This document shows positions 34,662 through 64,000 of a stretch of 64,000 nucleotides of DNA, piece after piece. This DNA comes from Ascaris suum. Its lineage: Eukaryota; Nematoda; Chromadorea; Rhabditida; Ascarididae. Under the pieces are notes generated by a model, which was given only the letters and a program-made list of their open reading frames with translations, did not search any database and was not told where the DNA came from. The stretch covers positions 5,410,501 to 5,474,500 of the forward strand of contig CM024191.1 in assembly GCA_013433145.1 (NCBI GenBank). The letters run 5' to 3'. Positions within the stretch are counted from its first letter, which is position 1. Each line of letters starts with the position of its first letter. The translations under genes were made by a program, and so were the position numbers.

Positions 34662-35956
34662 TGCACAGAACGATGTTGCTTGATGTTGCTTCAAAGTCAT
34701 AATGTGTTCTTTATCGATGCGATCGTTCATCTCAAAGTCAGCGCATTTAACTTTCACTCATAATTTTCTCATCAAGTTGAAGCAAACAGTATGAGTGGGG
34801 AGGGAAAATCGATGATTCACCAACCGGCTTAGCACTTAGGCATAAAACCTTTCTAAAATTTCAGCACATATCCGCTCTTCTTTGAGAGATTCTTGATGAA
34901 TTATGAAATTGTTTATTGCAATGCTCAGTTTACTATTAACGGTTAATTTAATTGCTAACATTTTGCATACTTAGCAACAGATCATTAAAGCGAGACGCTT
35001 CGAATATAAAATCTCATAGCTAATAAACAAAGGTGATGATGATTACATTACACGAATGTAAGCGTTCAAAAAACATTCTAATGATGAAATCAGATTCTCA
35101 ATTAGGCAGTAAAATATTTCCGGCTTCAGTGATAAGCTGATAGTGAATGATAGGGATGATGAATCATTGTGATGACTCGTTAAAAAGCAAACCTCGACGT
35201 TCGATTATCATTTGGTGTATAGAGAGAGAGCACTATTGCTTCCGTTGGGTTAATTAACGCGCGCTGCTTGCAAATACTGATGCTTTTCGCTTAATGCATG
35301 CGCATTATATCGTAGCTTCCACATAAATCTTTCTCTTCTCCTGATTTTCTTTGTCGTTCCCTCAACGAATTTGTTTTCATTTCAAAACCCTTCATCGAAG
35401 CGCTCCCTCGACAATGAAAGAAGCACAAAATTAAACTCCTCCTATTAGCATTCGAGAAAATACATTCGGCTAGCATGTAGCGCATTTAATCGTAGATGAA
35501 ATGTTTAGCTCTGTGCAATGTGCTAACTGCACAATGGCAATATTCTTATGTACGAAGAATGCAGCTAAATGTCGAAGAGAATCTTATGTTTCACTTTATA
35601 AGCTCAAGAAATTCAAAATAGGCGCAGTGGTTGGCTATCTTTCGTTGTTAATTAGTCCTCTCTTTCCACTAGTCACCATCTCTATTTATACTGCTCAAGT
35701 GATGAATGTTTCTGTTCGTTGTGTTTTTTATAGTCATACTTTCGTTGGATTTCGTTAGAAATTGTTCGTATTTTGCTTTCTTGAGTAGCTGCTAGTAAAT
35801 GCGAAATGCATAACGTTCCATTTCCGCTATTTCTCTTTAAATTTCAAGAGGGATTTTCTCTTGAAGAGATACCTTCAGCGGTCGGATACTCTTGCTCTGC
35901 GTTGAGAATTTACAATGTTGTAAAAGGAATCAGTTATTCTACTAGGTGATTTGGTG

Positions 35957-35966
35957 TTTTTTTTAG
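35957..35966 (+). promoter_or_regulatory. Candidate 3' splice site upstream of Rab
   Basis: TTTTTTTTAG ends 44 nt before the Rab start codon. It may receive a spliced leader or close a 5'-UTR intron. Confidence 0.35.
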
Positions 35967-36010
35967 TGCTATCCGACAACGCTGCTTGGTGTATTACGAA
36001 ATCGACACGA

Positions 36011-41531
<5,521 letters not shown>

Positions 41532-41549
41532 CTTCAATGCTTTATATGA

Positions 41550-41555
41550 ACTCGG
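41550..41555 (+). terminator. Poly(A) signal AATAAA of the Rab gene
   Basis: AATAAA lies 19 nt after the stop codon, implying a very short 3' UTR. Confidence 0.6.
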
Positions 41556-43914
41556 CCTGAATAAAGGCTAACGAAAGATCCAACTCCACATTCCAGTCGT
41601 TTCGTTTAGCGTTGCATCCTTTTTCTAAAATTATTATTAAGCGTTGGGCCATTCAGGCAGACAAGAGCTGTTGCTTCAAAGCGGCATAACGTTGTATTTC
41701 GTGCGGTTGACTATGACTCACTTATTTGTCATTTGTCTGCCAGGTAATGCTGCCTTTTTGTGTTGATTTTTTAACTTAATATCGTATATTGTGCTGTTTT
41801 CTCTCCAGGTGCCTTCTCTGCGATGTCAGACAGTGTAAACTCGTCTTAATTGTTTCGTTGTTGAAGGTGTCCGTAATGTAGGCGGGTTGTGATTGATTGC
41901 CACACGAAACATACCAGGTTTCATCTCGTCTGTCATATCTGGTTTCATTATGGATTTCTCGTTGGAGGAAATATTGTTATTCGCAGGAATTATTGAGTAA
42001 CTTATCAACGGTTCATGATTTCGAATTGTCTAGCTGATTATAATTTGAAAAGCGAGTTTTATTTCTACAGGTTCAATATCCGCTTTCCCCATATTTTCGC
42101 ACTCATTCAACGCGATCTCTTTGATGGAAACTTCGCATTTAGCACATAATTTACTGATATATTTCCTATTCAACGAATTATAATGATTCTGTCATTGGTC
42201 TTTGTATAGCATAAAGTTGTCGGTCTTTTGTTACAGTTGAGGTCTCTTTTGGGTCTCTGATGGACTCAAGCAAGTCTCTGACGATCGTTTTTTTTTTCAA
42301 ACATATTGGTCTCAGGCAATTGTTTTTTCTACTCTGGATGATATTTCCGCTTTACGTATTATCAAGGTGCAATTGATTTCATCCTCATCCACTGTGATTG
42401 CTAAATATACGTTCGATCGCTGGTAAACTGTCCACTCTCGCAATGCGACCGAAGGGGGGTGTGAACTGTAGTGTATATGGCGTCAGCTTATTTTAGCATT
42501 TTTTTTAAATGCTCTGGAAAAGGTATTAATGAGGTTTCCGGTAAATATAGGCTTTGGAGTACGGCATGTATCTGCATAAAGCCTCTCGTACAAGTTATAG
42601 TAATTTCTTTTCAATTTAAAGACTGCACAGATTTTCAAATGGACGTTTAGTCACCGCAAATTACCTCCTCCTCCTTACTCATAAACGTTGTATATTTACT
42701 GCTCATACTTTATTGAGTGCTATTCAAAGACTTATAAATCCCTTCTATTTGGAAGGAAAATTGTTTTCATGATGTATGCAAGCAGATATGTTGAATGAAA
42801 TTCTCGTCTTTTAAACACATTTCATTAGAATCTTTTGAAATTTTGCTCTCTTTGCTAAATTCGTGACGATGTTGACCATCTCAATGGTCACTCATGTTGC
42901 GTTATATTTTCATACTTTTTTATGAACCGATGTTGCATTTTTACCTTCATTTACCTATAACTTCCAATTATCTATTGCATTCATCGTCTACTATATCTAA
43001 TAACCTTCTTTTTTGAATAGTTTTTAAAACCGAAAACGTGCTCTCAAAAATTTGCGATCATTAGTTTGTTTTTGACGTTTTCAAAAAAAAAAAAAAGGAA
43101 AAGAAAGAAAAAAAAAAGAAGAAACGTCTTACTTAACTAGAAATGACTATTTAGGAAGCCCAATAAGAATGGTGATTTTTGTTCATCATAATTTTGCATT
43201 GTACTTTTTCAACATTTTATATTTTTATTATGCTACGACATATTCATCTCTTTTTTTTCATGACTTATTTCCTTTCTATAATATTCATTTTTATTGTTGG
43301 ATCGTATAATCATCATATTATTGAGCTTCCATATGCTTCGTTCACGTATATCATATTGAGTGTAAGAAATTATTCGGTGTTGTTATACTGTTAATTAAAA
43401 TTTATTAATTCCTAATGTTTGCATCAATCGATTAACGATCAATAAATGATTTGTTAAACTTATGGATTTATTCCTGAAATTATTTGATATTTAATAAGGA
43501 TTTGTGTTTTTTTTAGTGGCGACGACGACAGTAGTCGAATGTCGTAATTCGCCTACAAATGAAAGAATGAAGATCGAATATTTGTGTAGAATAAAAGAAC
43601 GGAAATTGTGTATCGTTACGTTTAGGCAAGTTATTTTCAAGTGGCGAACTTTAATTGCTAACAAAAACATTGTTGTAAGAGAAAAGGAGACGATTCCATT
43701 TAATGCATCATTGATGGAACCCTCTGCTTCATCACCTCTCACCGTCGTGAGCAGATGTGACTTTACATCTTGCTAACGTGAAGCTTTCTCAATGCATCGG
43801 CATTAAAGACAGGACTGATTTACGCGAGGAAGTGGTTATCGGCGCGCGAAACTCATGACGGAAATGACATGGTACCTCCTTCCCTTACCCCCTCCCCCTC
43901 CCCTCGCATTTCAG

Positions 43915-44008
43915 GCGATATGGGAAACATTGAAGATGCCAATTTAAAGAGAAAGGTGTATGAAAAAATCATTGGAAGTGGTGTCGAAGCAAATATCGGA
44001 ATATGTCT
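43915..44008 (+). other. Candidate coding exon starting MGNIEDANLKRK
   Basis: An acceptor (CATTTCAG) is followed five bases later by ATG and an open frame of about 30 codons reading MGNIEDANLKRKVYEKIIGS, then ending at a good donor, CT|GTGAGT. The peptide has protein-like composition and the splice signals are consistent. No partner exon was found, so it could be an isolated chance match. MGN could be an N-myristoylation start, but that is speculation. Confidence 0.3.
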
Positions 44009-45223
44009 GTGAGTGGCTATTAGTTAAAAATACCTGTCACGGAACACTTTATGTAAATAGACAAAGTGAACACTAGACACTATAGGGTTTTGGTGTCTTT
44101 CATTCATTAATGAGATCGGATTGCTTCACTGAAATATCTTCGCCTTCCATTCAGATATTAGAATAGACAATTCTTAGTTTATGCGTATTTCAACTGCACC
44201 ACAAATATTCTGCAAGTCTTAGCGAATTGTTTAGCATTCAAGAATATTTTTTTGCTTAAAAAAACTCCTATTGATAAAAATTTCTGCTTTGCGTGCTTAA
44301 ACTTCACAGCCGAATTATGTTTATTCTAAGAGGTTAGCCTAGATATAAGCGAAAAAAAAAGCAAATAAAAAGCATGACATTTTTTTTGAGGATTAATTAA
44401 AATATAGTTTTACATTAGAATCAATAAATATTTAAAGAAAATACAATATGAACGTAAACATTTCATAAATAAATAACATTACTATCAACTTATTTCCAAA
44501 TATATATCATTTCGAATGACAATATGCGATTAGATAATTTATTTTTCAACAAATACAATAGCATTGATAATATTGCTATGAACTATAATAAAGGATGAAA
44601 AAAAAATTTTTTTTTCGTAGAACTTTCAAGAATTCTAAAAATTTCATAGAATTTTCAAAAATTTTAATGATCAAGAGGTTTAAATTATATGATGAAAAGA
44701 GCATTAAAGAAATGTAGTTAGACTGAAATCAATGGTTTTTTTTTTCATTTCGATAAGCAAATAGAACTTGTTGAACTCGTTTTTTTTTCTTCTTTTTTTC
44801 ACAATTGGTGAAACTATTATTGATTTATGATTGTGCTGTTTGATTTAGACGTTGATTAGTTGCAGTTTGTTAGCGATGAAATTTGCAAGAGAAATGTAAA
44901 AATGAAATAAATTTGGTTCGTATTTGCTTTAAAAAGAAAAAACTTCTTATTTCAAGCACTCATAGGATTGTAAGATCTCGCTTCTCATCTTAGAAGAAAT
45001 TTTTTCAGTGGAACATTCTTTCGAGCGAAATTGAAAGGTTCGATAATTTTTGTAGGCATTCCTAAGGGGAACTTTTCTCCTAAAAACTTCTTTACTAAAA
45101 CGTTTTTAATGCATATTGGCGATTTGCCGAGACTACGTCTTCAGCGACGAGGTCTCTAGTTCATACTTCATTTATTCTAGCGCAAATCATGTTTTTTTAT
45201 TCTCTACGTCGTATTTTCCTTAC

Positions 45224-45354
<131 letters not shown>

Positions 45355-47187
45355 ATTTCGATGAACTGCTAATCCGATTGATAACTACATGATGCAAGGG
45401 GTTTCTGAAAATGAACATAATTATGTGCAACATTTTTTTTTCAGCTCTCATCTCTTAAAGTGGAAAAGCGATGCTTTATAATTGCTTTAGTAAAACATCT
45501 CTTTTTAATAAATGCTTCATAATTCCAAATATTATCAGTTAAAATTTTCAAAAATTTCAAAAAAATGTCAGCAGTGATGGCGCATTGCCAATTCAACCAT
45601 TTTTATACAAAAATCGTTAATTCAATTTCGAAGAGAAAAATGCGCTAATTTTTTTTTTTGCCAAAATTAGTTTGTTTTAAAAATAATTTTCCTTGAAAAT
45701 ATTTTTTTGATATTCTTTTGAGATGATTTATGTGGGAAAATTTTTTCAAATATTTTGCGCCCATCGTTAATAGAATTTCTTTCTTTCTTTTTTTTTTTTC
45801 TTCAATATTTCTTCAGCAAATTTTTATATTATCGTTTTGTGAACGGTTAAAATTTGTAATTAAATTTATTACTCAATTATTCAGCAATTAAGGGAAATTG
45901 TCTATGGAAATTTGAAGCAAAACTATTAACCGAGGAATTGCGGCACTTATAAACTTCTCATAATTTAACGCATCTTAGCTCAACGATGCCGTTTTTTTTT
46001 TTTTTTTTGTGGATTCTTTAACTATTTCTACATCAGTGACGAACAATACGAAACCGTGTTTTGTATAATTTCATCTCAAATAATTAAAGATAGCTAGATA
46101 TTTATTATTGTTTTATAGCTTAACTAATGGAATATTTTTCCTCAAGAAGACTAAATACGATCAAAATAACGCTGATAATAGAGGATAGCGGTAGCTCATC
46201 TCTAAAATACATCAATATTTTTAGTGAAATATATGAATATATGGGGGAGAAAATATCCCTAGGCGGAGATAAGAAATGACGATTAAATAAGCGCACTGGA
46301 AAGTATAATGCAATATTAGATGCAAATCGAGGTAAAGAGCTAATCAAGCATTTCGACGTTATTTTTTTTTGTGACATTTTTATAATCGGATTTGTCTATA
46401 TGAGCGAAAAATGAATGCATAAATGATCGCACATAATAGCCACTGTTTGATACTACATTCTAATTAAGCTGTTCTCGAGCATCGCGCTATAATTGATCTA
46501 TTTTTATAAAGGAAGAAATCACTGGAAATAGCCAGGTGTATCGATGAAGAAATTTGCAAAAACTCGATGAGTGACATAGCTCTCCACCTTTTAAATTAGC
46601 GTCATTTATTTTTCGAGACATTTTATAAACTAAAAAAAAGGCGTTGTTGAGAGAATGCTACCATCGCTGTTGTATAAATTAATCGTGCCCTATTGCCTTT
46701 TCTCTGATTGCCTCAGAATAAATACGAGTAAAAATTAAAAAAGTAAAGTCTTTATGCTAAGGATGAGAGAGAGGGAATCGGGTCTTAGAATTCTTCCATG
46801 AAATAGATGCATCAAAATGGAGCTCGATGATGATACTTCTAAAGATTGTGCTATGTAAAACGGAAAAAAAGGAGTGATCTTCTGGAAAAAAAAATCCACA
46901 TTTTTCAAAATTCACAACTGCACATAATTAATGCTCAGAGAGAATGGCCACACGTAAGCGTTTAGCAATTCAAAAGATAATAATAAAGAAACACTATCGA
47001 ATATCATTTGTTTAGTGTTATTAAACACTTTATGAGATGTATATTATAGTGAAAAAAAATATATATTCGGCTGAATTTATATAAAATTTCGGGAAATTTA
47101 TGAACGAAAAAGGAGAGAAGAACAATGTTATGAAAAAAAAAGAAAGAAGACTCTCATGGATATCAATTCATTACGGGACTCGAGTGA

Positions 47188-57841
<10,654 letters not shown>

Positions 57842-57846
57842 TCACA

Positions 57847-57856
57847 CTGCAATTCC
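57847..57856 (-). promoter_or_regulatory. Candidate trans-splice acceptor for the CA-related gene
   Basis: Read on the minus strand, GGAATTGCAG ends 5 nt before the ATG at 57841. Such a short leader is typical of nematode trans-spliced mRNAs, and it supports 57841 as a true start. Confidence 0.45.
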
Positions 57857-57979
57857 ACCAACAATATTTGCAGCACTTCACCCCCTCCCACATTGCGAAC
57901 CCCACCACATGTTCCTAGCGACACATTTCATTATAATCCTGTTTCCATATTATATACATTAATCCGACAAACAACCTCA

Positions 57980-58117
<138 letters not shown>

Positions 58118-58348
58118 TTTCTTTATATTCGCGTTCATCTTTATATTTTCACTTATGAAGAACTTATCTAAGACGACTTTTATCGGCCAAACGTGGGACG
58201 ACCTTTCTTTGTTAATAAGAATTTTAGCCAGAGTCAAATAAAGGATTTTTGCATGAGAATAGGAATAAAATTTTTAAAAAAACACTTTTTTGCAATAGAA
58301 AACGAAACATTCGCAACAAATTAAAGGCGTTATCGAAAACAATGCCGT

Positions 58349-58350
<2 letters not shown>

Positions 58351-58382
<32 letters not shown>

Positions 58383-58410
58383 CACACACGCACGCACACA
58401 CATACACACG

Positions 58411-58442
<32 letters not shown>

Positions 58443-58466
58443 CACACACACATGCACACACACACA
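58351..58466. repeat. (CA)n microsatellite
   Basis: About 116 bp of CA with scattered CG, TA and AA interruptions. Artefactual poly-His/Thr and poly-Cys/Val frames result. Confidence 0.95.
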
Positions 58467-59380
58467 AAAGCGACAATACTGGGAGATCAAAACAATTCAG
58501 CGACGATTTGAAAAATGAAAATACGCATGAAATAGTCGAAAAAACATCAAGGTATGCTGGCATTAATCCAAACGTAATGACAAATCGTAGCTGAAATAAT
58601 ATGAAAAATATGTATTAACGAGCAGTAATCGCCGCTCTACAGCATTAAGCAAACGGCAGTCGATCGCAATATCACCTTTTGCAGTGGGAAAGAAATATGA
58701 CGCCAACGTGATCTACCATATTTACTTGTAGTAAGATACAATGGGATAACATAACGTATTGTGCTAAAGTAAAACTTGTTGAAAAATTTGCATAACACAT
58801 CTAATCTTTGAGTTTTTTTTTAAAGAAAAATGCCTTTTTAACAACATTCATCAATTTCATCATTCAGCGCCCAAGTACATAGTCGTGCGCATTGAAGAAA
58901 GATATTCCCCTTTGAGAATTATTTCACGATGCAACTTTGCAACTCTTTTTTTTTTGCTATAAAAGATTTACGTAGCGAAATTATTTTTCTCGGCGAAAAA
59001 TCTTCAAAAATAGAATCGTTTGTTTTGCAAAAATCTTTGAGTCGACATTTGTTGATTTTTCAAGCCCTCAGTTTAGGCTAATGATTCCACATTAGTCTAT
59101 GTTGAGCGTTTGCATATTCTATTCAAACCTCTTGAGAGTTTTTTTTTTTTTGTTTTGTTTTGAAAATTCTATACTGGAGTGCGAAAATTTGAAATTTGAA
59201 TAATTGATTCGGCGCAGATAATATTGCTGAACACAAAATTCTGATGTAGTTCTTTTATATTAATGCGTAGAAGTTGCTGCTGGACTTAATTACTCTAAAT
59301 GTGGCCGTTTAAAAAAGTTATCCAGTAATAGCCTAAGTTCCCTTATGCAGCATAAAACTGCAAAAGTAAAGAAAATGAAT

Positions 59381-59536
59381 TCATGGGAATCTACAACAGG
59401 TCAGTTTATTCCAGCGTTCTTGAAAGTATTCCATAAGATCTAGTTTATACGAGCGCAAAAAGCAATACTCGGCTGGCGTCCGATCGACACCAAGAACCGC
59501 GCAGAAGTAATCCCTTCGGGTAAGCGCCCAAACCAT
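59381..59536 (-). other. Short GC-richer open frame, 51 codons, unknown
   Basis: The minus-strand product begins MVWALTRRDYFCAVLGVDRT and continues with aromatic and charged residues. DYFCAVLGVDRT faintly recalls the start of a J domain (DYYxVLGV), but the HPD loop and later helices are missing. The plus strand over the same bases is also open for 39 codons (RAQKAILGWRPIDTKNRAEV...), so the strand is uncertain. It may be a decayed element or an isolated exon. Confidence 0.25.
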
Positions 59537-60346
59537 AGCATTTATCGATTTACTGATTGAAATTTTTCATCGACAACACTTGAAATAACATTTTTCTTAA
59601 TGGTCTCTGGTGAAAATAGCAAAAGATACAACATAAAATATGATGTATTATAACACAATATATAGCATAGAACGTGATGACTATAGAATTGGAAATAATT
59701 CGTGATTTGAAGTGAAGTATTGCTGCCAAATTTTTGCGTCGATGGTAGAAAGTGATGATGACGGAAGTTTTCACCAATGACGTTTCAAGTTATTAAGTAC
59801 TATTTGTGATGATCCTCATACGAATTTAATTACTATTATTACCGAAATTTTCTGACTTGAAGCGTTGATTAGAAATACGCATCTGACATCTGTGTTGTAT
59901 AGTATTGATGAGGAAAAAAATGAACTTATTACTCATATATATATATTCTATAATTTTAATCAAAAAACGTTTGATTTATTTATCGCATTACGCGTATTAG
60001 AAACGGGATAGTAAATGTGGTTTTTATCAATGAAGAATGACGATAGACGAGGAATAATCGTGAAAGTAGATTAAGCGATTGAGATTCATCAGCAATGAAA
60101 TCGCTTTATCATTCTTTCGTTGTTTTTTAATTAAAACAAAGTTTCTATATTTATAACCAATGAATCTATCAAAGTGTATTATTGCGACAATGAGGGATAG
60201 TAGATGATCGTAGCGCCTGAAAGAAGCTCATGGAAAAACGCTCATAATTTACTAGTCTAATAACATCAGTGAAAAAACCTATAAATAAGATAAATAAATA
60301 AAGTAAATGGAATAAATAAATAAAAATAAAATAAATAAATAAAATA

Positions 60347-60349
<3 letters not shown>

Positions 60350-60437
<88 letters not shown>
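60350..60437. repeat. (AT)n array flanked by (AATA)n
   Basis: About 88 bp of AT preceded by AATA/AAATA units from about 60290 and followed by more AATA units. The flank resembles that of the array at 22385. Confidence 0.95.
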
Positions 60438-60441
<4 letters not shown>

Positions 60442-62415
60442 AATAAATAAATAACTAAATGATGCGACTACATTCCTATTTAGCAGTGATGAATTATATG
60501 ATTTAGTATACATCACTGATACGAACACTACTCATAGAGTATAAGCTATGAATTTTCTTGACAATTTATGAACACTATTCACTTATTTCAGTTAGAAAAA
60601 GTGAAGAATGCATTTTTTTTTCGCATTAATTCACCCTTAGCGATACGCAATAACAAATGACGCTTGAGGAAAGCGGAAGCCATAGATTTATGGTTCACCT
60701 GCTTGCGCTAGGAAAATATGAAATGCGGTGGGCGGGCAACCGAAATTGTTATAGAGAGACGAAACAACGCAATTCTAGAAGCGATATATTGTGTTTCTAA
60801 GAAAATCGGCTCTTCTTTATCATTTTAAGCTCAAATTAATAGAAATTCAAAAATTGAAATGATTTGTGGCTAAAAATTTGGAAGAAAATTATTTTGTGCG
60901 ATTTGCTAACGAATGAATAAAAATGAAAAATATCCCAAATGCAATGAAAATTATTTCTTTTCAGCAAATAAAAATATTATTGTATTTGAAAAGTCCAAAA
61001 AATTGTAAATTTATTTAGGATTTATTATTGAATTTTTCTTGTTGCCCTTTTTTTTTCCCCACTTTCAGCATAGATCTAATAATTTGCCAGAATTGAAATG
61101 TTTGAAAAAGTCCCGTATTTTTAGAACGGAATCAAGCAATATTGGAGTAAAAGTAGGTTCCAAAGACAATCATCGCTTTATTTGCACATTCTTTCGGGCC
61201 GCAGTTTATTTTTATTACGTACAACATTAAAGGTAAACCAGTAAAATTAGTGAAAATAAAGAGATAGTTTCATAGATGAAACTTGTAATGACCGTTGAAA
61301 AGAACTAGCCTCTTTTATGTGAGGTAGTGCCATATTAAGAACTATTGCCAACGTGTGTTCTAGCTTCATCTCATCGCATATTTCCTTTACTGAAGAGTGA
61401 GATGTCATTTGCGCTATGTAAATTCCGAAAGGAACATCATAATTTCTAGAAGTATTGCCATATTAAGGCAAACCCTTCACTGTGAGTCTTTACGTTAAGG
61501 CATTAGCCGACGGTTTATTCAACCATTCACCTATTTTCCTCAAGGCTAAGGCAAATCATCTCACTGATATTACTAGTAATATTTATGCGTGATGGTGACA
61601 TTTTACAGTAATATTATTCAATAAGTAAACAGTAACTTACTCATTAATACTCGCCTCCAATCAATCAACATACCCTCCATTTCTTCTATAAATTATCCAT
61701 TATCCAAATACCTTGTGTGGCCTCACTGCATAGCACATTTAATGCCCTTATCATATTAAACTTCAAAAGTGCAATCAATTGCAAACATAAATTGGGTGCT
61801 TGCATATGCACAGATCAAATCTCTTGAATAAGCAATACGATGAATATTTCTTCTCCTAACCTGTTTTTTTCCTTGCCGTAATTGCAAAGAATGCATACGA
61901 AACAATTTGTCGAGCGTATTTGCACTCGTTTCCCGAATGAAACACTCCATCATGCATATTTAAAAGACGCGAATAGATGTGCCGGAATTTAACTAGTAGA
62001 ACGCAAAAGCTCTCGTCTTGTGCATATGTGAATGGCATGGGCAAAGGTTGTGCACTTTTATATTGACATTCGTCAATCAGTACCATGATTTGCTCTCATT
62101 AGCTGCCGAATAAAGTGATTAGAGAGGCGAATAGAAGGGCAAGCGATGAGAGAAACGAATGTGACCAACGATGCACAGCATGGAGGTCATGCACCGCAAG
62201 AAGCGTATGTCAGCAAAAAGAAGCAACACCTATAGAGTAAGCAAGATGGAGATTCACTTGTGTGGCACATCTCGAAACGAGCAGTTTCACGCACACCAAC
62301 ACTCTTCACCGTGTCGCCGTCTGATTCGGGAAGAAGTATTGACCCAGAGTGACGCGCTCTGCGACTACTGCGTTCACCATAAACGCTACTGCATCGCCGT
62401 TTCGAAAACACGTTG

Positions 62416-62754
62416 ATGCCGAGCTTGTCGCGACATCTGTTCGCGCTTGCTTTCGTTGTTGTTTGCGTCACTATGAGATTCAAGCAGTTGAAGCAAAATC
62501 AACAAACTCATTCACATCGAACTCATTTGCGCATAAATTTTATGCTTCGAAACGCTTGCGATTCTGCGAAGTGGAAGTTCGGGTTTCTTGGTGATATTTG
62601 GATTCCTTATTGCATTCGTTTTCTATGCAAGTGGATTTCATGTTTATGGCAGCCAAAAAAAAAGAAATATTTCGAAGTCGTGGATAGGCGTGAACGAAAA
62701 CTTTGTCCGCAAACACAATTCGATCTTCGGCAGTTCGTAATTGGTTGCAGTTAA
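62416..62754 (+). other. Possible small secreted Cys/Trp-rich protein, 112 codons
   Basis: An uninterrupted frame from ATG to TAA starts MPSLSRHLFALAFVVVCVTM, a plausible signal sequence (basic residue then hydrophobic core). It continues with a His/Gln/Arg-rich stretch, four tryptophans and six further cysteines. The region 62.1–62.75 kb is GC-richer than its surroundings. Other frames on both strands are also open here, which weakens the case. No family was recognised. Confidence 0.25.
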
Positions 62755-64000
62755 TAGTTGTCGACAGCCGAATAGCTGATCAAAAAGCCATTTGCCTATT
62801 CACAGAGTACAACTTGAGATACTTGTAGTAACGAGCCGCCAAGCAGTTGAATGCAACGCTTACATTTTTCATGCATTTCTCTACCGTATCAATAAAGAAA
62901 CCATAGAACTATTTAGTCTCGAAAATAGTACCTCCTAATATTTAAATAAAATGGCGACAACTATCGATTATATTGCAACGAGTGATCTTTTTTTAGTGAG
63001 GGGGAGGAGGGAGATGAGAGGACAAATAAAAATAGAAGAAGAAATACAATGCTAGGAAAATGTTCTCTGAGTTCACAGTGGCAAAAAATGCAAGTAGTAA
63101 AACGGTTGGACATTAAAGAACAAATTTCATACATACAGAAAATAAGCAAAATGCTCGATCATAAGCCTTATTCAGAAATTATAAAGAATTATGGCACGTT
63201 TTATGCATATACAGCAATTTCTCTTAAAATATATTAAAAATACAACTACCGAGTCGTCCATAATATTAGCGTCAATGTACGTTGTTTCAACCGATTCCCA
63301 TTTTTTGCGCAAGCGAATGCTGACAATTTTGAAACTCAGCTACATTGTGTTCAGCTCTCCCAATCTGCCTTCTACAAATAATTAAATTCATTAGATTTTC
63401 GTGATTTGGTTACCCTTCCTTGCTCAACTCTAAAGTGGGGTGCGCTTGTCCTGCTTAAGTGACGTTCAAACATTAGCAATTTGGCGTTTATTTTTATGAG
63501 ATGCAATGAGAGAACAAATGAGCGCTCATGTTGATGAGGAATTTTTAAACAAATAGATGAGCAAAAAAATGTCTCGACATAACGCAAAATCTGCGTTACA
63601 TATTTTTATACTGTTTTGAAGATTTACTTCAGAGCAAGAAAATTTTAGGTTTGCATGTTCAATAAATGAGCGGGTGATGGAGTTGTATGAGTTGAACCAA
63701 TTCTGCACTCGGCTATTTCGATCATTCCTTCATCCGCATATTTGAATCAATCCTGCATCTAACTTTTTGCAATTGCTAGCCAAAAATATTCAAAACGTTA
63801 TTCAAATTCGATCGTAATTAACGCTGGAGCTTCCACCATAAAGTATTGCTTTTCTATTTTATTTCATAAAATGCATCAAGTTCTGTAAGTGATGTGAGCT
63901 AATTCAGTGACATTAGATCGAAATTAGTTCGATGATGTCTGAGCGCATACAATCTGTGCCTAGATCTGCTATAACCAGTTGGCTGCAGCAAATTGTTGAG

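Larger units (their letters stand above)
29643..35956. other. 6.3 kb region between receptor and Rab genes
   Basis: Mostly AT-rich with poly-T runs, a GTTT run (30080–30102), a (TC)n array and a G12 run (31587–31600). The stretch 32.6–34.7 kb is different: it contains GC-richer, coding-like pieces listed separately, plus an open plus-strand frame at 33340–33621 that encodes 93 residues with no recognised domain. Confidence 0.5.

Noticed and set aside
58224..58563. Cys/Val- and His/Thr-repeat frames
   Set aside because: Translations of the (CA)n microsatellite.
62171..62594. Several other overlapping frames around 62.2–62.6 kb on both strands
   Set aside because: They lack signal sequence, splice context or domain; only the frame at 62416 had any positive feature.

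Overview
This window is nuclear DNA from a eukaryote, most likely a nematode. It is AT-rich, genes are split by GT–AG introns of 0.5–5.4 kb, the 3' splice sites are mostly short TTTTCAG-like signals, and several start codons lie only 5–44 nt downstream of an unpaired 3' splice site, as expected for spliced-leader trans-splicing. No tRNA, rRNA, CRISPR array or intact transposon was seen. The species cannot be fixed from the sequence; a clade III-type nematode is a guess from base composition and intron length.

Five protein genes can be assembled exon by exon with consistent reading phase. (1) 169–3585, minus: the N-terminal two thirds of an NUBP1/Nbp35 cytosolic Fe-S scaffold ATPase, running off the left edge. 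(2) 6072–12834, plus: a complete 263-residue NMNAT (NAD synthesis), divergent from NUBP1. (3) 21606–29642, plus: a complete 296-residue single-pass receptor with signal peptide, EMI domain, one cysteine-rich EGF-like unit, a membrane helix and a tail with phi-x-NPxY and YxxL motifs, which looks like a miniature CED-1/Draper/MEGF10 engulfment receptor. (4) 36011–41531, plus: a complete 203-residue Rab GTPase of the Rab5/22/31 type with a divergent switch II. (5) 47188–57841, minus: a 311-residue carbonic-anhydrase-related protein lacking one zinc histidine, whose apparent first exon encodes a 55-residue helical N-terminus instead of the usual alpha-CA start. Rab and the CA-related gene are convergent. 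Receptor and Rab could both act in uptake and endosome traffic, but nothing in the sequence links them beyond being neighbours.

Intergenic regions (3.6–6.0, 12.8–21.6, 29.6–36.0, 41.5–47.2, 57.8–64.0 kb) are AT-rich with many poly-T runs, G9–G12 or C-runs, and pure (AT)n arrays up to about 200 bp. A few GC-richer, coding-like pieces remain unassigned: 32.7–32.9, 33.3–34.7, 43.9, 57.36, 59.4–59.5 and 62.2–62.75 kb. The points most worth a second look are the compact CED-1-like receptor, the unusual CA-related protein, a missing AG acceptor in NUBP1 intron 1, and the 33.9–34.7 kb island.
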